A stretch of DNA of 64,000 bases from Rhizobium chutanense (GCF_002531935.1 NZ_NWSV01000019.1:51077-115076); one strand, 5' to 3'; numbered from the stretch's first letter, positions 51,409 to 59,836 are shown. The notes: generated by a model from the letters alone, not told the origin. Translations and numbers: made by a program.

Positions 51409-51768
51409 ATGTCTTTGAAAATCATCGCCCTCACCGCAATGCTCGCTGCCATTGCCGCCCCTGCCCTTGCCGAAGACAAAGCCATGGACATGAGCAAGCC
51501 GATGGCCGGTCACGACGCCTCCAGTCAGGCGTTCAAGATGGCCAACGACAAGATGCATAAGAATATGATGATGAAGTATAGCGGCGACGCCGATAAGGAT
51601 TTCGTCCGCAGCATGATCCCGCACCATCAGGGAGCGATCGACATGGCCAAGATCGAACTTCAATACGGAAAGGACCCCGATCTGCGCAAGCTGGCCGAAA
51701 CGATCATCAAGGCGCAGGAAAGCGAAATTGCCGAGATGAACGCCTGGCTCAAGGCCCACGGCAAGTAG
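51409..51768 (+). CDS. DUF305 (CopM-like) exported protein
   Basis: A 119-residue protein with a clear signal peptide (IIALTAMLAAIAAPALAEDK). Its mature part is Met/His-rich: MDMSKPMAGHDASSQAF, MHKNMMMKYSG and the DUF305 hallmark SMIPHHQGAIDMAKIEL. DUF305 proteins such as CopM bind copper in the periplasm. Ribosome site AGGAAGG precedes the ATG. Pairing with the Cys/Met-rich gene upstream suggests a small metal-handling operon (inference). Confidence 0.85.
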   Translation: MSLKIIALTAMLAAIAAPALAEDKAMDMSKPMAGHDASSQAFKMANDKMHKNMMMKYSGDADKDFVRSMIPHHQGAIDMAKIELQYGKDPDLRKLAETIIKAQESEIAEMNAWLKAHGK

Positions 51769-51784
51769 TCGACCGTTCTTTGAA

Positions 51785-51814
51785 GCGGAACGCCGTCGAT
51801 ATCCGGCGTTCCGC
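51785..51814. terminator. Hairpin between convergent genes
   Basis: GCGGAACGCCG (51785-51795) and CGGCGTTCCGC (51804-51814) form a perfect 11-bp stem with an 8-base loop. No long T-run follows; the location between the DUF305 and aldo/keto reductase genes supports a terminator role. Confidence 0.65.
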
Positions 51815-51843
51815 AACAGTTGCCAGGCTGCTCATTTCCGGTG

Positions 51844-52893
51844 TCAGGCCTTCGGCTCGAAATCGGCCGGGCGGCGGCCGGCGCCTTGTCGAGACAGCAT
51901 CCAGCCCGGATATTCGGGGGCAAGGGCGCTGACCTCGTCGAGCTTCTTCAAATCGTCTTCATCGAGCTTCAGCTTGACGGCGGCCAGATTCTGGTCGAGC
52001 TGGTCGACCCGCTTGGCGCCGATGATAACCGTCGTGACGAAAGGCTTGGCGAGGATATAGGCAAGCGCCACGGTGGCGACGCTGACGCCGTGCTTTTCGG
52101 CGACCTCGCGCATGACGGCGACGCAGGCCCAGGCCCTGTCGCTATCAACGGGCGGGAAGTCGAAACTGGCGCGGCGGCCCTCGCCGTTGCCGGGCGCACC
52201 CGGACCGTATTTGCCGGAGAGCAGACCGCCGGCGAGCGGCGACCAGACCATCAGGCCGAGCCTTTCCTCCTGCATCATCGGCACGATGTCGCGTTCGAGA
52301 TCGCGGCCGGCGATAGAATAATAGGCCTGCACGGTTTCGAAACGGGCAAAGCCGCGGCGTTCGGAGAGACCGAGCGCCTTGGAAATGCGCCAAGCCTGCC
52401 AGTTGGAGACGCCGATATAGCGCACGAGACCACGGGAGACGAGATCGTCAAGAGCGCGCAGCGTCTCCTCGATCGGCGTCACCGTATCGGTCGCGTGGAT
52501 CTGGTAGAGATCGATATGATCGGTCTGCAGGCGCTTCAGGCTCGCCTCAACGGAATCCATGATGTGGCCGCGCGAGGCGCCGCGGTCGTTCGGCTTGTCG
52601 CCCATGACGCCGTAGACCTTGGTGGCAATGACCACGTCCTTGCGCGGCACGTCGAGGTTCTTCAGCGCCTGGCCGAGCAGCCTTTCGGATTCGCCGGACG
52701 AATAGACGTCGGCCGTGTCGATGAAATTGACGCCTGCGGCGAGCGAACGCTCGACGATCCGGTCGGCGGCATTCTGGTCGACATCGGCGATGGCGCCCCA
52801 CATGCTGCCCTGTTTGGCTTCGCCGAAGGTCATGGTGCCCAGGCAGATTTCTGAGACGAAAAGTCCCGTATTTCCGAGTTGATTGTAACGCAT
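51844..52893 (-). CDS. Aldo/keto reductase
   Basis: A 349-residue NADPH-dependent oxidoreductase. The catalytic tetrad is visible: Asp in NFIDTADVYSSGESE (with Tyr), Lys in VVIATKVYG, His in LYQIHATD. The cofactor segment IIGAKRVDQLDQNLAA follows. It belongs to the group that resembles plant potassium channel beta subunits and yeast Yakc-type enzymes; the substrate cannot be named. The ATG at 52893 (MRYNQLGNTG) is the family start. Confidence 0.9.
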   Translation of the reverse strand: MRYNQLGNTGLFVSEICLGTMTFGEAKQGSMWGAIADVDQNAADRIVERSLAAGVNFIDTADVYSSGESERLLGQALKNLDVPRKDVVIATKVYGVMGDKPNDRGASRGHIMDSVEASLKRLQTDHIDLYQIHATDTVTPIEETLRALDDLVSRGLVRYIGVSNWQAWRISKALGLSERRGFARFETVQAYYSIAGRDLERDIVPMMQEERLGLMVWSPLAGGLLSGKYGPGAPGNGEGRRASFDFPPVDSDRAWACVAVMREVAEKHGVSVATVALAYILAKPFVTTVIIGAKRVDQLDQNLAAVKLKLDEDDLKKLDEVSALAPEYPGWMLSRQGAGRRPADFEPKA

Positions 52894-53110
52894 GGTCGAA
52901 AAAATCCTTTGTGTCTGCCGCAAGAGGCTTGCGAACCGCTGAACTTCATTTTTTGATTATTGGCCTGCGCGTGACAGGCACAGCCGTGGCTGGCTGCAGG
53001 GTGAGGCAGGTTCGATGTAGTGCGGCGCCGGCGCTTTTCAACGCCGCTCGCTGCGAAGGCGATGCCCTTGTCTCGACACAGGCGGCCGATAGATTACCGG
53101 CCTAATTTCC

Positions 53111-53160
53111 GGAACAGGATGATTTCAGGCCGGGCCGGCCTAAAATCTGAATCCTGTTCC
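53111..53160. repeat. Large imperfect palindrome
   Basis: GGAACAGGAT (53111-53120) faces ATCCTGTTCC (53151-53160). Inside, GATTTCAGGCC (53121-53131) pairs with GGCCTAAAATC (53138-53148) with one wobble. Probably a rhizobial intergenic repeat. It lies in the 340-base gap upstream of the HAD gene, which otherwise shows nothing coding. Confidence 0.75.
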
Positions 53161-53174
53161 AAGTTAAAGAGTGA

Positions 53175-53222
53175 GAGCATGATGTTATGAGAAAACCGCT
53201 CACATTTTTCGGGATCATGCTC
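53175..53222. repeat. GAGCATGAT palindromic repeat
   Basis: GAGCATGAT (53175-53183) faces ATCATGCTC (53214-53222), with GAAAACCGCTCACATTTTTC (53191-53210) in the loop. A degraded relative is at 26637-26672. It lies 13 bases before the HAD gene start, so it is part of its 5' leader. Confidence 0.75.
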
Positions 53223-53235
53223 TAGAGGTACGCAT

Positions 53236-53940
53236 ATGGCGACGCGACCACTGACCACGATCGGCTTCGATGCCGATGATACGCTCTGGCAGAACGAACA
53301 ATATTACCGGCTGACGGAAGCGCATTTCACCAGACTGCTTGCCGATTTTGCCGAAGGACCGAAGATTTCCGAGCGGCTGCTGGAGGCGGAAAAACGCAAC
53401 CTTCGCCATTACGGCTTCGGCATCAAGGGCTTCACGCTGTCGATGATCGAAACGGCGATCGAGATCACCGAGGGCAAGGTGCCCTCGAGCGTGATCGCCA
53501 AGATCCTCGATACCGGCCGCGACCTTCTCTCTCATCCGGTCGAGACCCTGCCGCATGTGCGCGACACGCTGGAGGCGCTGGCCGGCAAATATCTGCTTGT
53601 GATGATCACCAAGGGCGATCTGTTCGACCAGGAGCGCAAGCTTGCCCAATCCGGGCTCGGCGACTTCTTCGATGCGATCGAGATCGTCTCCGACAAGACG
53701 GCCGTCACCTATCGGCGCATCTTCGCCAAGGTCGGCGACGGACCGGAACGGGCGATGATGGTCGGCAATTCGCTGAAATCGGACATCGTGCCGGCAATCG
53801 CCGCCGGCAGCTACGGCGTCTTCGTGCCGCACGAACTCACCTGGGTGCTGGAGCATGTCGACGAGCCGACGGAGGCGCCGCGCTTTCGCAAGATCGACCA
53901 TCTCGGCGAATTGCGCGAACTGATCGACCGGCTGGCATAG
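53236..53940 (+). CDS. HAD-family hydrolase
   Basis: A 234-residue haloacid-dehalogenase-like hydrolase. Motifs in order: TTIGFDADDTLWQNEQYY (nucleophile Asp near 12), VMITKGDLFDQERKL (motif II), IVSDKTAVTYRR (Lys, motif III) and AMMVGNSLKSDIVPA (motif IV, Asp). The helical cap is between residues 20 and 95. This resembles the YjjG/FMN-phosphatase group but the substrate is open. A palindromic repeat ends 13 bases before the start. Confidence 0.87.
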   Translation: MATRPLTTIGFDADDTLWQNEQYYRLTEAHFTRLLADFAEGPKISERLLEAEKRNLRHYGFGIKGFTLSMIETAIEITEGKVPSSVIAKILDTGRDLLSHPVETLPHVRDTLEALAGKYLLVMITKGDLFDQERKLAQSGLGDFFDAIEIVSDKTAVTYRRIFAKVGDGPERAMMVGNSLKSDIVPAIAAGSYGVFVPHELTWVLEHVDEPTEAPRFRKIDHLGELRELIDRLA

Positions 53941-53954
53941 ATCGGCGCGCGCCG

Positions 53955-54458
53955 TTACTGCTTGGCAGGCGCCTTCGGAAAGAGCGAGGGGCGCTCCGGC
54001 TCGGCCGGCGGTTGCGGCTGCTGCGGCGCGGCCGCCAAGGGTTCGATCAGGATGCTGAAGGGCGCGCCGAGGCCGCGGCGCGGCGAGACCTTGGAATAAT
54101 AGGGACGCAGCAGCCAGCTGGTATTTTCCTTGACCGTCGTCTCGAAGCTCGTGCCGTCCTCGTCGGTGCCGAAGAAGGCCTCGTCATCCGGTTTGGACAG
54201 ATCGAAGATCGCCAGGAAGGCAAATTTGCTCTTCGTCGCAAAGCTGATCTTCACATGCTGGCCGGCGCGCACCGGCAGCGTATAGACATGGCTGTTGCCG
54301 AATTTCGTCCAGCCCTTGAGCTGCATGGTGACGGCCGGGAATTGCAGCTTCTCCAGCTTCTCGCCGGGATCGAGCTGCGGCGTCTGCGCCATGGCGGAGG
54401 CCGTCAGGAAAAACAGGGCAGCGGCAGTGATCAATGTTCTCACGGACAGATCTTTCAT
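53955..54458 (-). CDS. Exported protein of unknown function
   Basis: A 167-residue protein with a signal peptide (VRTLITAAALFFLTASAMAQ, cleavage near 25). The mature part has a beta-rich domain (VTMQLKGWTKFGNSHVYTLP, VRAGQHVKISFATKSKFAFL, IFDLSKPDDEAFFGTDED) that resembles small periplasmic sugar- or inhibitor-binding folds, and a Pro-rich C-terminal tail. It overlaps the upstream tag gene by 4 bases. I recognise no family. Confidence 0.7.
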   Translation of the reverse strand: MKDLSVRTLITAAALFFLTASAMAQTPQLDPGEKLEKLQFPAVTMQLKGWTKFGNSHVYTLPVRAGQHVKISFATKSKFAFLAIFDLSKPDDEAFFGTDEDGTSFETTVKENTSWLLRPYYSKVSPRRGLGAPFSILIEPLAAAPQQPQPPAEPERPSLFPKAPAKQ

Positions 54459-55084
54459 GGTCGAACCAGGGCGGCGCGCATCGCCTCGACCTCGGGCCGG
54501 CAGAAGCAGCCCTCCAGATGATCGTTGACGAGACCCATCGCCTGCATGAAAGCATAAACTGTGGTCGGACCGACAAAGGTCCAGCCGCGTTTCTTCAGAT
54601 CCTTCGAAATGATCACCGATGTCGGCGTCGTCGGATTGGCGACGATATGCTCGCGGTCGACCACAACGGGCCGCTCGTTGTGACCGGGCTCGTAGCGCCA
54701 GAAATAATGGGCGAGCGAGCCGAACTCGTCTCTCAGTGCGATTGCGCGTTTGGCATTGTTGATGGTGGAGACGATCTTGCCGCGATGGCGGATGATGTCG
54801 GCGTCGGCAAGGCAGCGGGCGACATCCTCGTCGCCGAAAAGGGCGACCTTCTCGAAATCGAAACCGGCGAAGGCGGCGCGAAAATTCTCGCGCTTGCGCA
54901 GGATGGTCAGCCAGGAAAGGCCGGACTGGAAGCCTTCGAGGCAGATCTTCTCGAAGAGGCGGATGTCATTGGTGACGGGGCGGCCCCATTCCTCGTCATG
55001 ATAGCGGAGATAATCGGGCAGATTGGCGTGCCAGTGGCAGCGGCTCCTGCCATCCTCGCCGATGATGATGCCTGTCGCGCTCAT
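54455..55084 (-). CDS. tag: DNA-3-methyladenine glycosylase I
   Basis: Tag removes 3-methyladenine from alkylated DNA. The 209-residue product has CHWHANLPDYLRYHDEEWGRPV (zinc Cys/His region at the N-terminus), the helix LFEKICLEGFQSGLSWLTIL, and the C-terminal LKKRGWTFVGPTTVYAFMQAMG with GLVNDH and GCFC (second zinc half). All four zinc-ligand regions are present. The exported-protein gene starts within its last 4 bases. Confidence 0.95.
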   Translation of the reverse strand: MSATGIIIGEDGRSRCHWHANLPDYLRYHDEEWGRPVTNDIRLFEKICLEGFQSGLSWLTILRKRENFRAAFAGFDFEKVALFGDEDVARCLADADIIRHRGKIVSTINNAKRAIALRDEFGSLAHYFWRYEPGHNERPVVVDREHIVANPTTPTSVIISKDLKKRGWTFVGPTTVYAFMQAMGLVNDHLEGCFCRPEVEAMRAALVRP

Positions 55085-55333
55085 GATCCTTCATTCTGCG
55101 GGGGTCCGCTTCGTTCTCCGGTCCTGATTCCGGCTTTACCATTTGCAAACCGTCTTTCCAAACCGAACGGTAACCCTGACGAAAAGTTTATCCGATCGGT
55201 CGGCTTTTCATGAAACGATCTTTACCATTCGCTGGCGGATCGGGTGGCAGCGTCTTTCCCGGGCGGAGCGTCTCTGCCCGGGCGGAACATCTTCCGCCAG
55301 CGCATTTTCGGTCATTTGTAGAGAGTTCGTCCG

Positions 55334-56080
55334 ATGATGAAACAGCTTGTTCTTGCCGCAGCCCTCTTCGGCATTTTCTCCACGGCCGCCCTTGCAGACG
55401 ACCGCTACGCCACCCGTCCGCCGGTTGTGCTCAGCCCCGATCTGACGGCGCCCTGGATCAACCAGCTCGGCGGCGGCACGGTTCGTCCCGTCGTCTATCA
55501 GCGACCGGTCATCCAGCCGCAGCGCGGCCTTTTCCAGCGCCGCGTCATTCGCCAGATGCCGCAGCCGGCACCGCAGACCGTATCGGCGATCAATCCCGGC
55601 ATCCCGGCGATCCGCCATCCGATCGAGCCGCAATTCCTGCCGCAGATGGTCGATTACGACACCACGGAAAAGCCCGGCACGATCGTCATCGATACCAACA
55701 ACCGCTTCCTCTATCTGGTGATGGCAGGCGGCAAGGCGCGGCGCTACGGCGTGGGCGTCGGCAAGCCGGGCTTCGAATGGGCGGGCGTCCACAAGATCAC
55801 CCGCAAGACGGAATGGCCGGACTGGACGCCGCCTGCCGAGATGATCAGCCGCGAAGCCGCCAAGGGCCATTATCTGCCGGCGCGGATGGACGGCGGGGCG
55901 GAAAACCCGCTCGGCGCACGCGCCATGTATCTCGGCTCGACGCTTTACCGCATCCACGGCACCAACGCACCCTGGTCGATCGGCAGCGCCGTTTCCTCCG
56001 GCTGCATCCGCCTGCGCAATGAAGATGTCGTCGATCTCTATGACCGTGTCAGCGTCGGAACCCGCGTCATCGTCATGTAA
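55334..56080 (+). CDS. L,D-transpeptidase, exported (first of two)
   Basis: A YkuD-domain enzyme that makes 3-3 peptidoglycan crosslinks or attaches proteins to peptidoglycan in the periplasm. The 248-residue product has a signal peptide (QLVLAAALFGIFSTAALADD). A Pro/Gln/Arg-rich segment follows (about 25-105), then the YkuD domain (about 112-248) with GTIVIDTNNRFLYLVMAGGK, WPDWTPPAEMI and the catalytic HGTNAPWSIG...SSGCIRL (Cys near 218). A near-copy follows at 56217. Confidence 0.92.
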   Translation: MMKQLVLAAALFGIFSTAALADDRYATRPPVVLSPDLTAPWINQLGGGTVRPVVYQRPVIQPQRGLFQRRVIRQMPQPAPQTVSAINPGIPAIRHPIEPQFLPQMVDYDTTEKPGTIVIDTNNRFLYLVMAGGKARRYGVGVGKPGFEWAGVHKITRKTEWPDWTPPAEMISREAAKGHYLPARMDGGAENPLGARAMYLGSTLYRIHGTNAPWSIGSAVSSGCIRLRNEDVVDLYDRVSVGTRVIVM

Positions 56081-56216
56081 CGGCGCATGCAATTATCTTG
56101 GAAGCTGCAAGAACAGGCGGCTTCCCTACCGGAAATTGCTTTATCCGGCCGGGCCGATCTTGAATCGAGCAGAAGTTCATGTAGCTTCAGGCAGATTTGC
56201 TTGAGGGGAATCGATC

Positions 56217-56909
56217 ATGATCAAATTGATGCCGGGTCTGGCTGCGGCCGGACTTGTCCTGTCCTTGATGTCTACATCAGCCTTGGCTGCACCCGCCGGC
56301 TCCACTCCTGACAACGCGCAGCGCCCGGCACAGGTCGTGCGTGTGGCGCAGATGCCGAAATATGTGAAGCCGGAATTCAAGCGCAAGAAAGTGCGGCTGG
56401 TGACGACGGAAGCCGCAGGCACCGTCATTATCGATACCAACAACAAATATCTCTACCTCATCGAGGGCAACAACCGCGCCACCCGTTATGGCATCGGTGT
56501 TGGCCGCGACGGCTTCGGCTGGTCTGGCGTCGTCAAGATCGGCCGCAAGGCGGAATGGCCGGCATGGACGCCGCCGGCCGAGATGCGCCGCCGCGAAGCC
56601 GCCAAGGGACACATCATTCCCGCCTATCAGGAAGGCGGCGAGGACAATCCGCTCGGCGCCCGCGCCATGTATCTCTACCAGGGCGGCCGCGACACGATCT
56701 TCCGTATCCACGGCACCAACCAGCCCTGGACGATCGGTCTCAACATGTCCTCCGGCTGCATCCGGATGATGAATGAGGACGTGACGCATCTTTACGATCG
56801 TGCGCCTGTCGGCACCAAGGTGATCGTTATCGGCCCCGGCAACAAGCAGGGCAAGGTCGCGTTCGAGGACCGAGGCATCGACGTGCTGCGCACGCTTTTC
56901 GGCGGCTGA
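56217..56909 (+). CDS. L,D-transpeptidase, exported (second of two)
   Basis: A 230-residue YkuD paralogue of the preceding gene. Signal peptide LAAAGLVLSLMSTSALAAPA. The YkuD domain repeats the key blocks: VIIDTNNKYLYLIEGNNRAT, WPAWTPPAEMRRREAAKGH, HGTNQPWTIGLNMSSGCIRM (catalytic Cys near 181). It lacks the long Gln/Pro-rich linker and has a short basic one. The gene pair is 136 bases apart, in tandem, with divergent sequence, so the duplication is not recent. Confidence 0.92.
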   Translation: MIKLMPGLAAAGLVLSLMSTSALAAPAGSTPDNAQRPAQVVRVAQMPKYVKPEFKRKKVRLVTTEAAGTVIIDTNNKYLYLIEGNNRATRYGIGVGRDGFGWSGVVKIGRKAEWPAWTPPAEMRRREAAKGHIIPAYQEGGEDNPLGARAMYLYQGGRDTIFRIHGTNQPWTIGLNMSSGCIRMMNEDVTHLYDRAPVGTKVIVIGPGNKQGKVAFEDRGIDVLRTLFGG

Positions 56910-57032
56910 GCAACACTTTAGAAAAAAATGAAAGGCGCTTTTCGTGGCCCCTTTCATTTCCCTTAGACATTGCGGCGGAAAGCTGGCACAGCTGCCGCAA
57001 GGTCGACTCATTTGCAATATCGGGGCTATTCA

Positions 57033-57707
57033 ATGACATATACGCTGCGTTCCTCAGCTTCCCTGCTTGCGGGCATTGCGTTTTTCACGATCTGTTCGGC
57101 AGCTTCCGCCTCGGCGGAAGACCTGCAATTCTCCATCTACGGCGGCTATCAGACGGCGCCGCACAGCGGCGTCGATCTCTCCGACGGCACGCATTTCACC
57201 GCCGGCTGGGAAGGCAAGTCCTTCGGCAGCCCGCCTTACTACGGCGGCCGCGTCACCTGGTGGCTCGAAAACTTCAACAAGCCGAACTGGGGTATTTCGC
57301 TCGATTATACCCATGACAAGGTCTATGCCGACGATGATACGCTCGCCAAGACCGGCTGGTCTCATTTCGAATTCACCGACGGCCTGAACCTGCTGACCGT
57401 GAACGGGCTCTACCGCTTCCAGGATCCGGCGCGCCGCTGGACCCCCTATCTCGGCGCCGGTATCGGCGTGAACATTCCGCATGTCGAAGTGATCCGCCCT
57501 GAAGGCAAGACCTGGGCCTATGAATTCGGCGGCGTGACGCTGCAGGCTCAGGCCGGCGTCGATTTCAAGGTGACCGATCGCTGGTCGACCTTCGTCGAAT
57601 ATAAGGGCACCTATTCGCGCGTCGACGTTCCGATCGACAGCGGCGTGGACCTGAAGACCAACATCTTCACCAATGCCGTCAATGTCGGCGTGTCATTCCA
57701 CTGGTAA
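57033..57707 (+). CDS. lpxQ: Outer-membrane beta-barrel protein, probable lipid A oxidase LpxQ
   Basis: A 224-residue outer-membrane protein. The signal peptide is about 28 residues (SSASLLAGIAFFTICSAASA), then alternating amphipathic strands rich in Tyr/Trp/Gly (YGGYQTAPHSGVDL, WWLENFNKPNWGISLDYTHD, YLGAGIGVNIPHVEVI) and a C-terminal strand ending in HW, the outer-membrane signature. The size and organism match LpxQ, the rhizobial enzyme that oxidises the proximal lipid A glucosamine to 2-aminogluconate. The name is from recall of the family and not proved. A 15-bp repeat covers the stop codon. Start ATG at 57033. Confidence 0.62.
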   Translation: MTYTLRSSASLLAGIAFFTICSAASASAEDLQFSIYGGYQTAPHSGVDLSDGTHFTAGWEGKSFGSPPYYGGRVTWWLENFNKPNWGISLDYTHDKVYADDDTLAKTGWSHFEFTDGLNLLTVNGLYRFQDPARRWTPYLGAGIGVNIPHVEVIRPEGKTWAYEFGGVTLQAQAGVDFKVTDRWSTFVEYKGTYSRVDVPIDSGVDLKTNIFTNAVNVGVSFHW

Positions 57708-57740
57708 TCGGGCCACTGGCAATCGGGCCACTGGTCATCG
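57698..57740 (+). repeat. 15-bp tandem repeat carrying the stop codon of lpxQ
   Basis: Three copies of CCACTGG(T/C)AATCGGG, period 15: 57698-57712, 57713-57727 and the shortened 57728-57740. The first copy contains the barrel gene stop TAA. The second has CAA at the same place. The period keeps the reading frame. Confidence 0.8.
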
Positions 57741-57758
57741 AAAATTCCGGCTGCGGCG

Positions 57759-58199
57759 CTATTTCGTGCCGCAGCTGACCTTGCCCTCGACGGCATAGAG
57801 TTTGTCCCCGCCTTCGATCTTCAGGGCATAGGTGCCGGTGAAATTGGCCGCCGGCTTGCCGCGTTCGCCGGCAACCACCACCAGATCCAGCGTCGCTCCG
57901 CCGGTGTCGTCCTCGCCGCCGTCGACGACTTCCAGCAGCAGCTCGCCGTCACGCGACCAATGGTTGGTCAGATGCTGCGATTCGAACACGCGCTTTCCGA
58001 ACACGCTCGATTGCGCCTGATCCTTGACGACAAGTGCGCCGCGGAAATGGTTGAGTTTGTGGCCGGCATCGCTGGCGAAACCGCTTTCGAGCGTGAAACG
58101 CGCCTGCGCGTCATCGGCGGAACAGAAATAGCGGCTATCGGCATGGGCAGCGCCCGCCGCACCGAGCAGTCCCGCAAGTACAATCATTCCCCGCCACAT
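57759..58199 (-). CDS. Exported protein of unknown function
   Basis: A 146-residue protein with a clean signal peptide (IVLAGLLGAAGAAHAD). Mature part starts SRYFCSADDAQARFTLE and ends GGDKLYAVEGKVSCGTK: two Cys placed for a disulfide, and a beta-rich core (LDLVVVAGERGKPAANFTGT). No family recognised. It lies between the convergent lpxQ gene and glcF, on the glcF strand. Confidence 0.72.
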   Translation of the reverse strand: MWRGMIVLAGLLGAAGAAHADSRYFCSADDAQARFTLESGFASDAGHKLNHFRGALVVKDQAQSSVFGKRVFESQHLTNHWSRDGELLLEVVDGGEDDTGGATLDLVVVAGERGKPAANFTGTYALKIEGGDKLYAVEGKVSCGTK

Positions 58200-58242
58200 C
58201 GTCTAAAACTCCCGAGACCGGCCCGACGGGCCTTCGCAAGCT

Positions 58243-59553
58243 TCAGCCTAGCGGCAAACCTGTTAATTTTTCCGGCACAGCGCCGCCGTAAGCCCAATCG
58301 AGCAGCTCGACCGTATGCAGGATCGGCATGCTGGTGCCGGTGGCGATCTGGGTGATGCAGCCGATATTGCCGGTGGCGATGATGTCGGCCTTGGTGGCCT
58401 CGATGTTCCTGACCTTACGCGCCTTCAGCGTCGCCGAGATCTCCGGCTGCATGATGTTGTAGGTACCGGCCGAGCCGCAGCAGAGATGGCCTTCGGCGGG
58501 ATCGCGCACGGTAAAACCCGCCGCTTTCAGCAATTGCTTCGGCGCGAGCGTGATGCGCTGGCCGTGCTGCATGGAACAGGCGGAGTGATAGGCGATCGTG
58601 ATGCCCTTCGGCGTCTGCGCCGGCAGCTCGATGGTGGCGAGATATTCGGTGATGTCCCTGGCAAGCGCCGAGACTTTTGCCGCCTTTGCCGCATAGGCGG
58701 GATCGAGGCGCAGCATATGGCCGTAATCCTTGATCGTCGTGCCGCAGCCCGACGCGGTGATGATGATCGCATCGAGCCCCTGCCCGTCGATCTCGCGCGT
58801 CCAGATATCGACATTGGCCCGCGCACTGGCGAGCGCCTGTTCGGCGCGCCCCATGTGATGGACCAGCGAACCGCAGCAGACTTCACCTTCCGGCAGCACG
58901 ACCTCGACGCCGAGCCGGGTCAGCAGCCGGATCGCCGCCGCGTTGATGCCGGGATCGAGCACCGGCTGCGCACAGCCGGAAAGCATCGCCACCCGGCCGC
59001 GCCGTTCGGTCTCGGGCGGGTAGCTGCCGGGTTTTGCGAAATCCGAGGCTGCGGGCACGCGGCGTGGCGCCAGCGCCAGCATGGCGACGAAGGGTTTGAG
59101 TGCTGCCCCTCGCATCAGGCCGGCAAAGGGCCGGCCGAAGCGGGCGAGATTGAGCGCCAGGCGGAAACGGCCGGGATAGGGCAGCACGGCGGCCAGAATG
59201 GCGCGCGTCAGCCGGTTCATCAACGGGCGCTTGTAGGTCTTTTCGATATGGGCGCGGGCGTGATCGACCAGATGCATGTAGTCGACGCCGGAGGGACAGG
59301 TGGTGACGCAGGCAAGGCAGGAGAGACAGCGGTCGATATGGGTGACGACTTCGGCATCGGCGGGCCGGCCGTTTTCCAGCATGTCCTTGATCAGATAGAT
59401 GCGGCCGCGCGGGCTGTCGAGCTCGTTGCCGAGGGTGACATAGGTGGGACAGGTGGCGGTGCAGAAACCGCAGTGGACGCATTTGCGCAGAATCTGCTCG
59501 GATTCGGCGACAGCGGGGTCGGCGAGCTGGGCCGGGGTGAAGTTGGTTTGCAT
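58243..59553 (-). CDS. glcF: Glycolate oxidase iron-sulfur subunit
   Basis: GlcF passes electrons from glycolate oxidation (GlcD/GlcE flavoproteins) to the quinone pool. The 436-residue product has two ferredoxin-type 4Fe-4S motifs near the N-terminus: CVHCGFCTATCP (about 25-36) and CLSCLACVTTCP (about 77-88). The C-terminal half has two CCG-type domains (CCGSLVHHMG, LCCGSAGTYN), which bind further cofactors. It is the last gene of glcD-E-F, separated from glcE by a 283-base repeat. Confidence 0.94.
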   Translation of the reverse strand: MQTNFTPAQLADPAVAESEQILRKCVHCGFCTATCPTYVTLGNELDSPRGRIYLIKDMLENGRPADAEVVTHIDRCLSCLACVTTCPSGVDYMHLVDHARAHIEKTYKRPLMNRLTRAILAAVLPYPGRFRLALNLARFGRPFAGLMRGAALKPFVAMLALAPRRVPAASDFAKPGSYPPETERRGRVAMLSGCAQPVLDPGINAAAIRLLTRLGVEVVLPEGEVCCGSLVHHMGRAEQALASARANVDIWTREIDGQGLDAIIITASGCGTTIKDYGHMLRLDPAYAAKAAKVSALARDITEYLATIELPAQTPKGITIAYHSACSMQHGQRITLAPKQLLKAAGFTVRDPAEGHLCCGSAGTYNIMQPEISATLKARKVRNIEATKADIIATGNIGCITQIATGTSMPILHTVELLDWAYGGAVPEKLTGLPLG

Positions 59554-59600
59554 CTAGCGAGGCCTCCGCATTGGGAGGATGTCGGGGGTTGTGTATGGGT

Positions 59601-59811
59601 TACCCCCCTCTGTCCTGCCGGACCCGGGGTCGAGCCACAGGTCTCGACCCGTCCTTCGGACCCCCTCAACGGGGGAGATCGGATGGGGGCGATGGCTTCC
59701 CCAAACAACTCGCACACTGCAACTCCGACGCGGCAGCGAGGGAGCGATGGCCCAACCTCTTGCCAATCTCCCCCCTTGTGGGGGAGATGTCCGGCAGGAC
59801 AGAGGGGGGTA
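59601..59811. repeat. Inverted repeat with 22-bp perfect ends
   Basis: Bases 59601-59622 are exactly complementary to 59790-59811 (core CCCCCTCTGTCCTGCCGG). Inside are smaller palindromes such as ATCTCCCCC...GGGGGAGAT (59765-59787). The whole gap 59554-59836 contains no gene. It splits the glcE-glcF pair. Confidence 0.85.
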
Positions 59812-59836
59812 TGCCACGCACAGACTCATCTCTCCC

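Noticed and set aside
57698..57740. Short tandem repeat as a CRISPR or VNTR array
   Set aside because: Only three 15-base units without spacers; no cas genes in the window.
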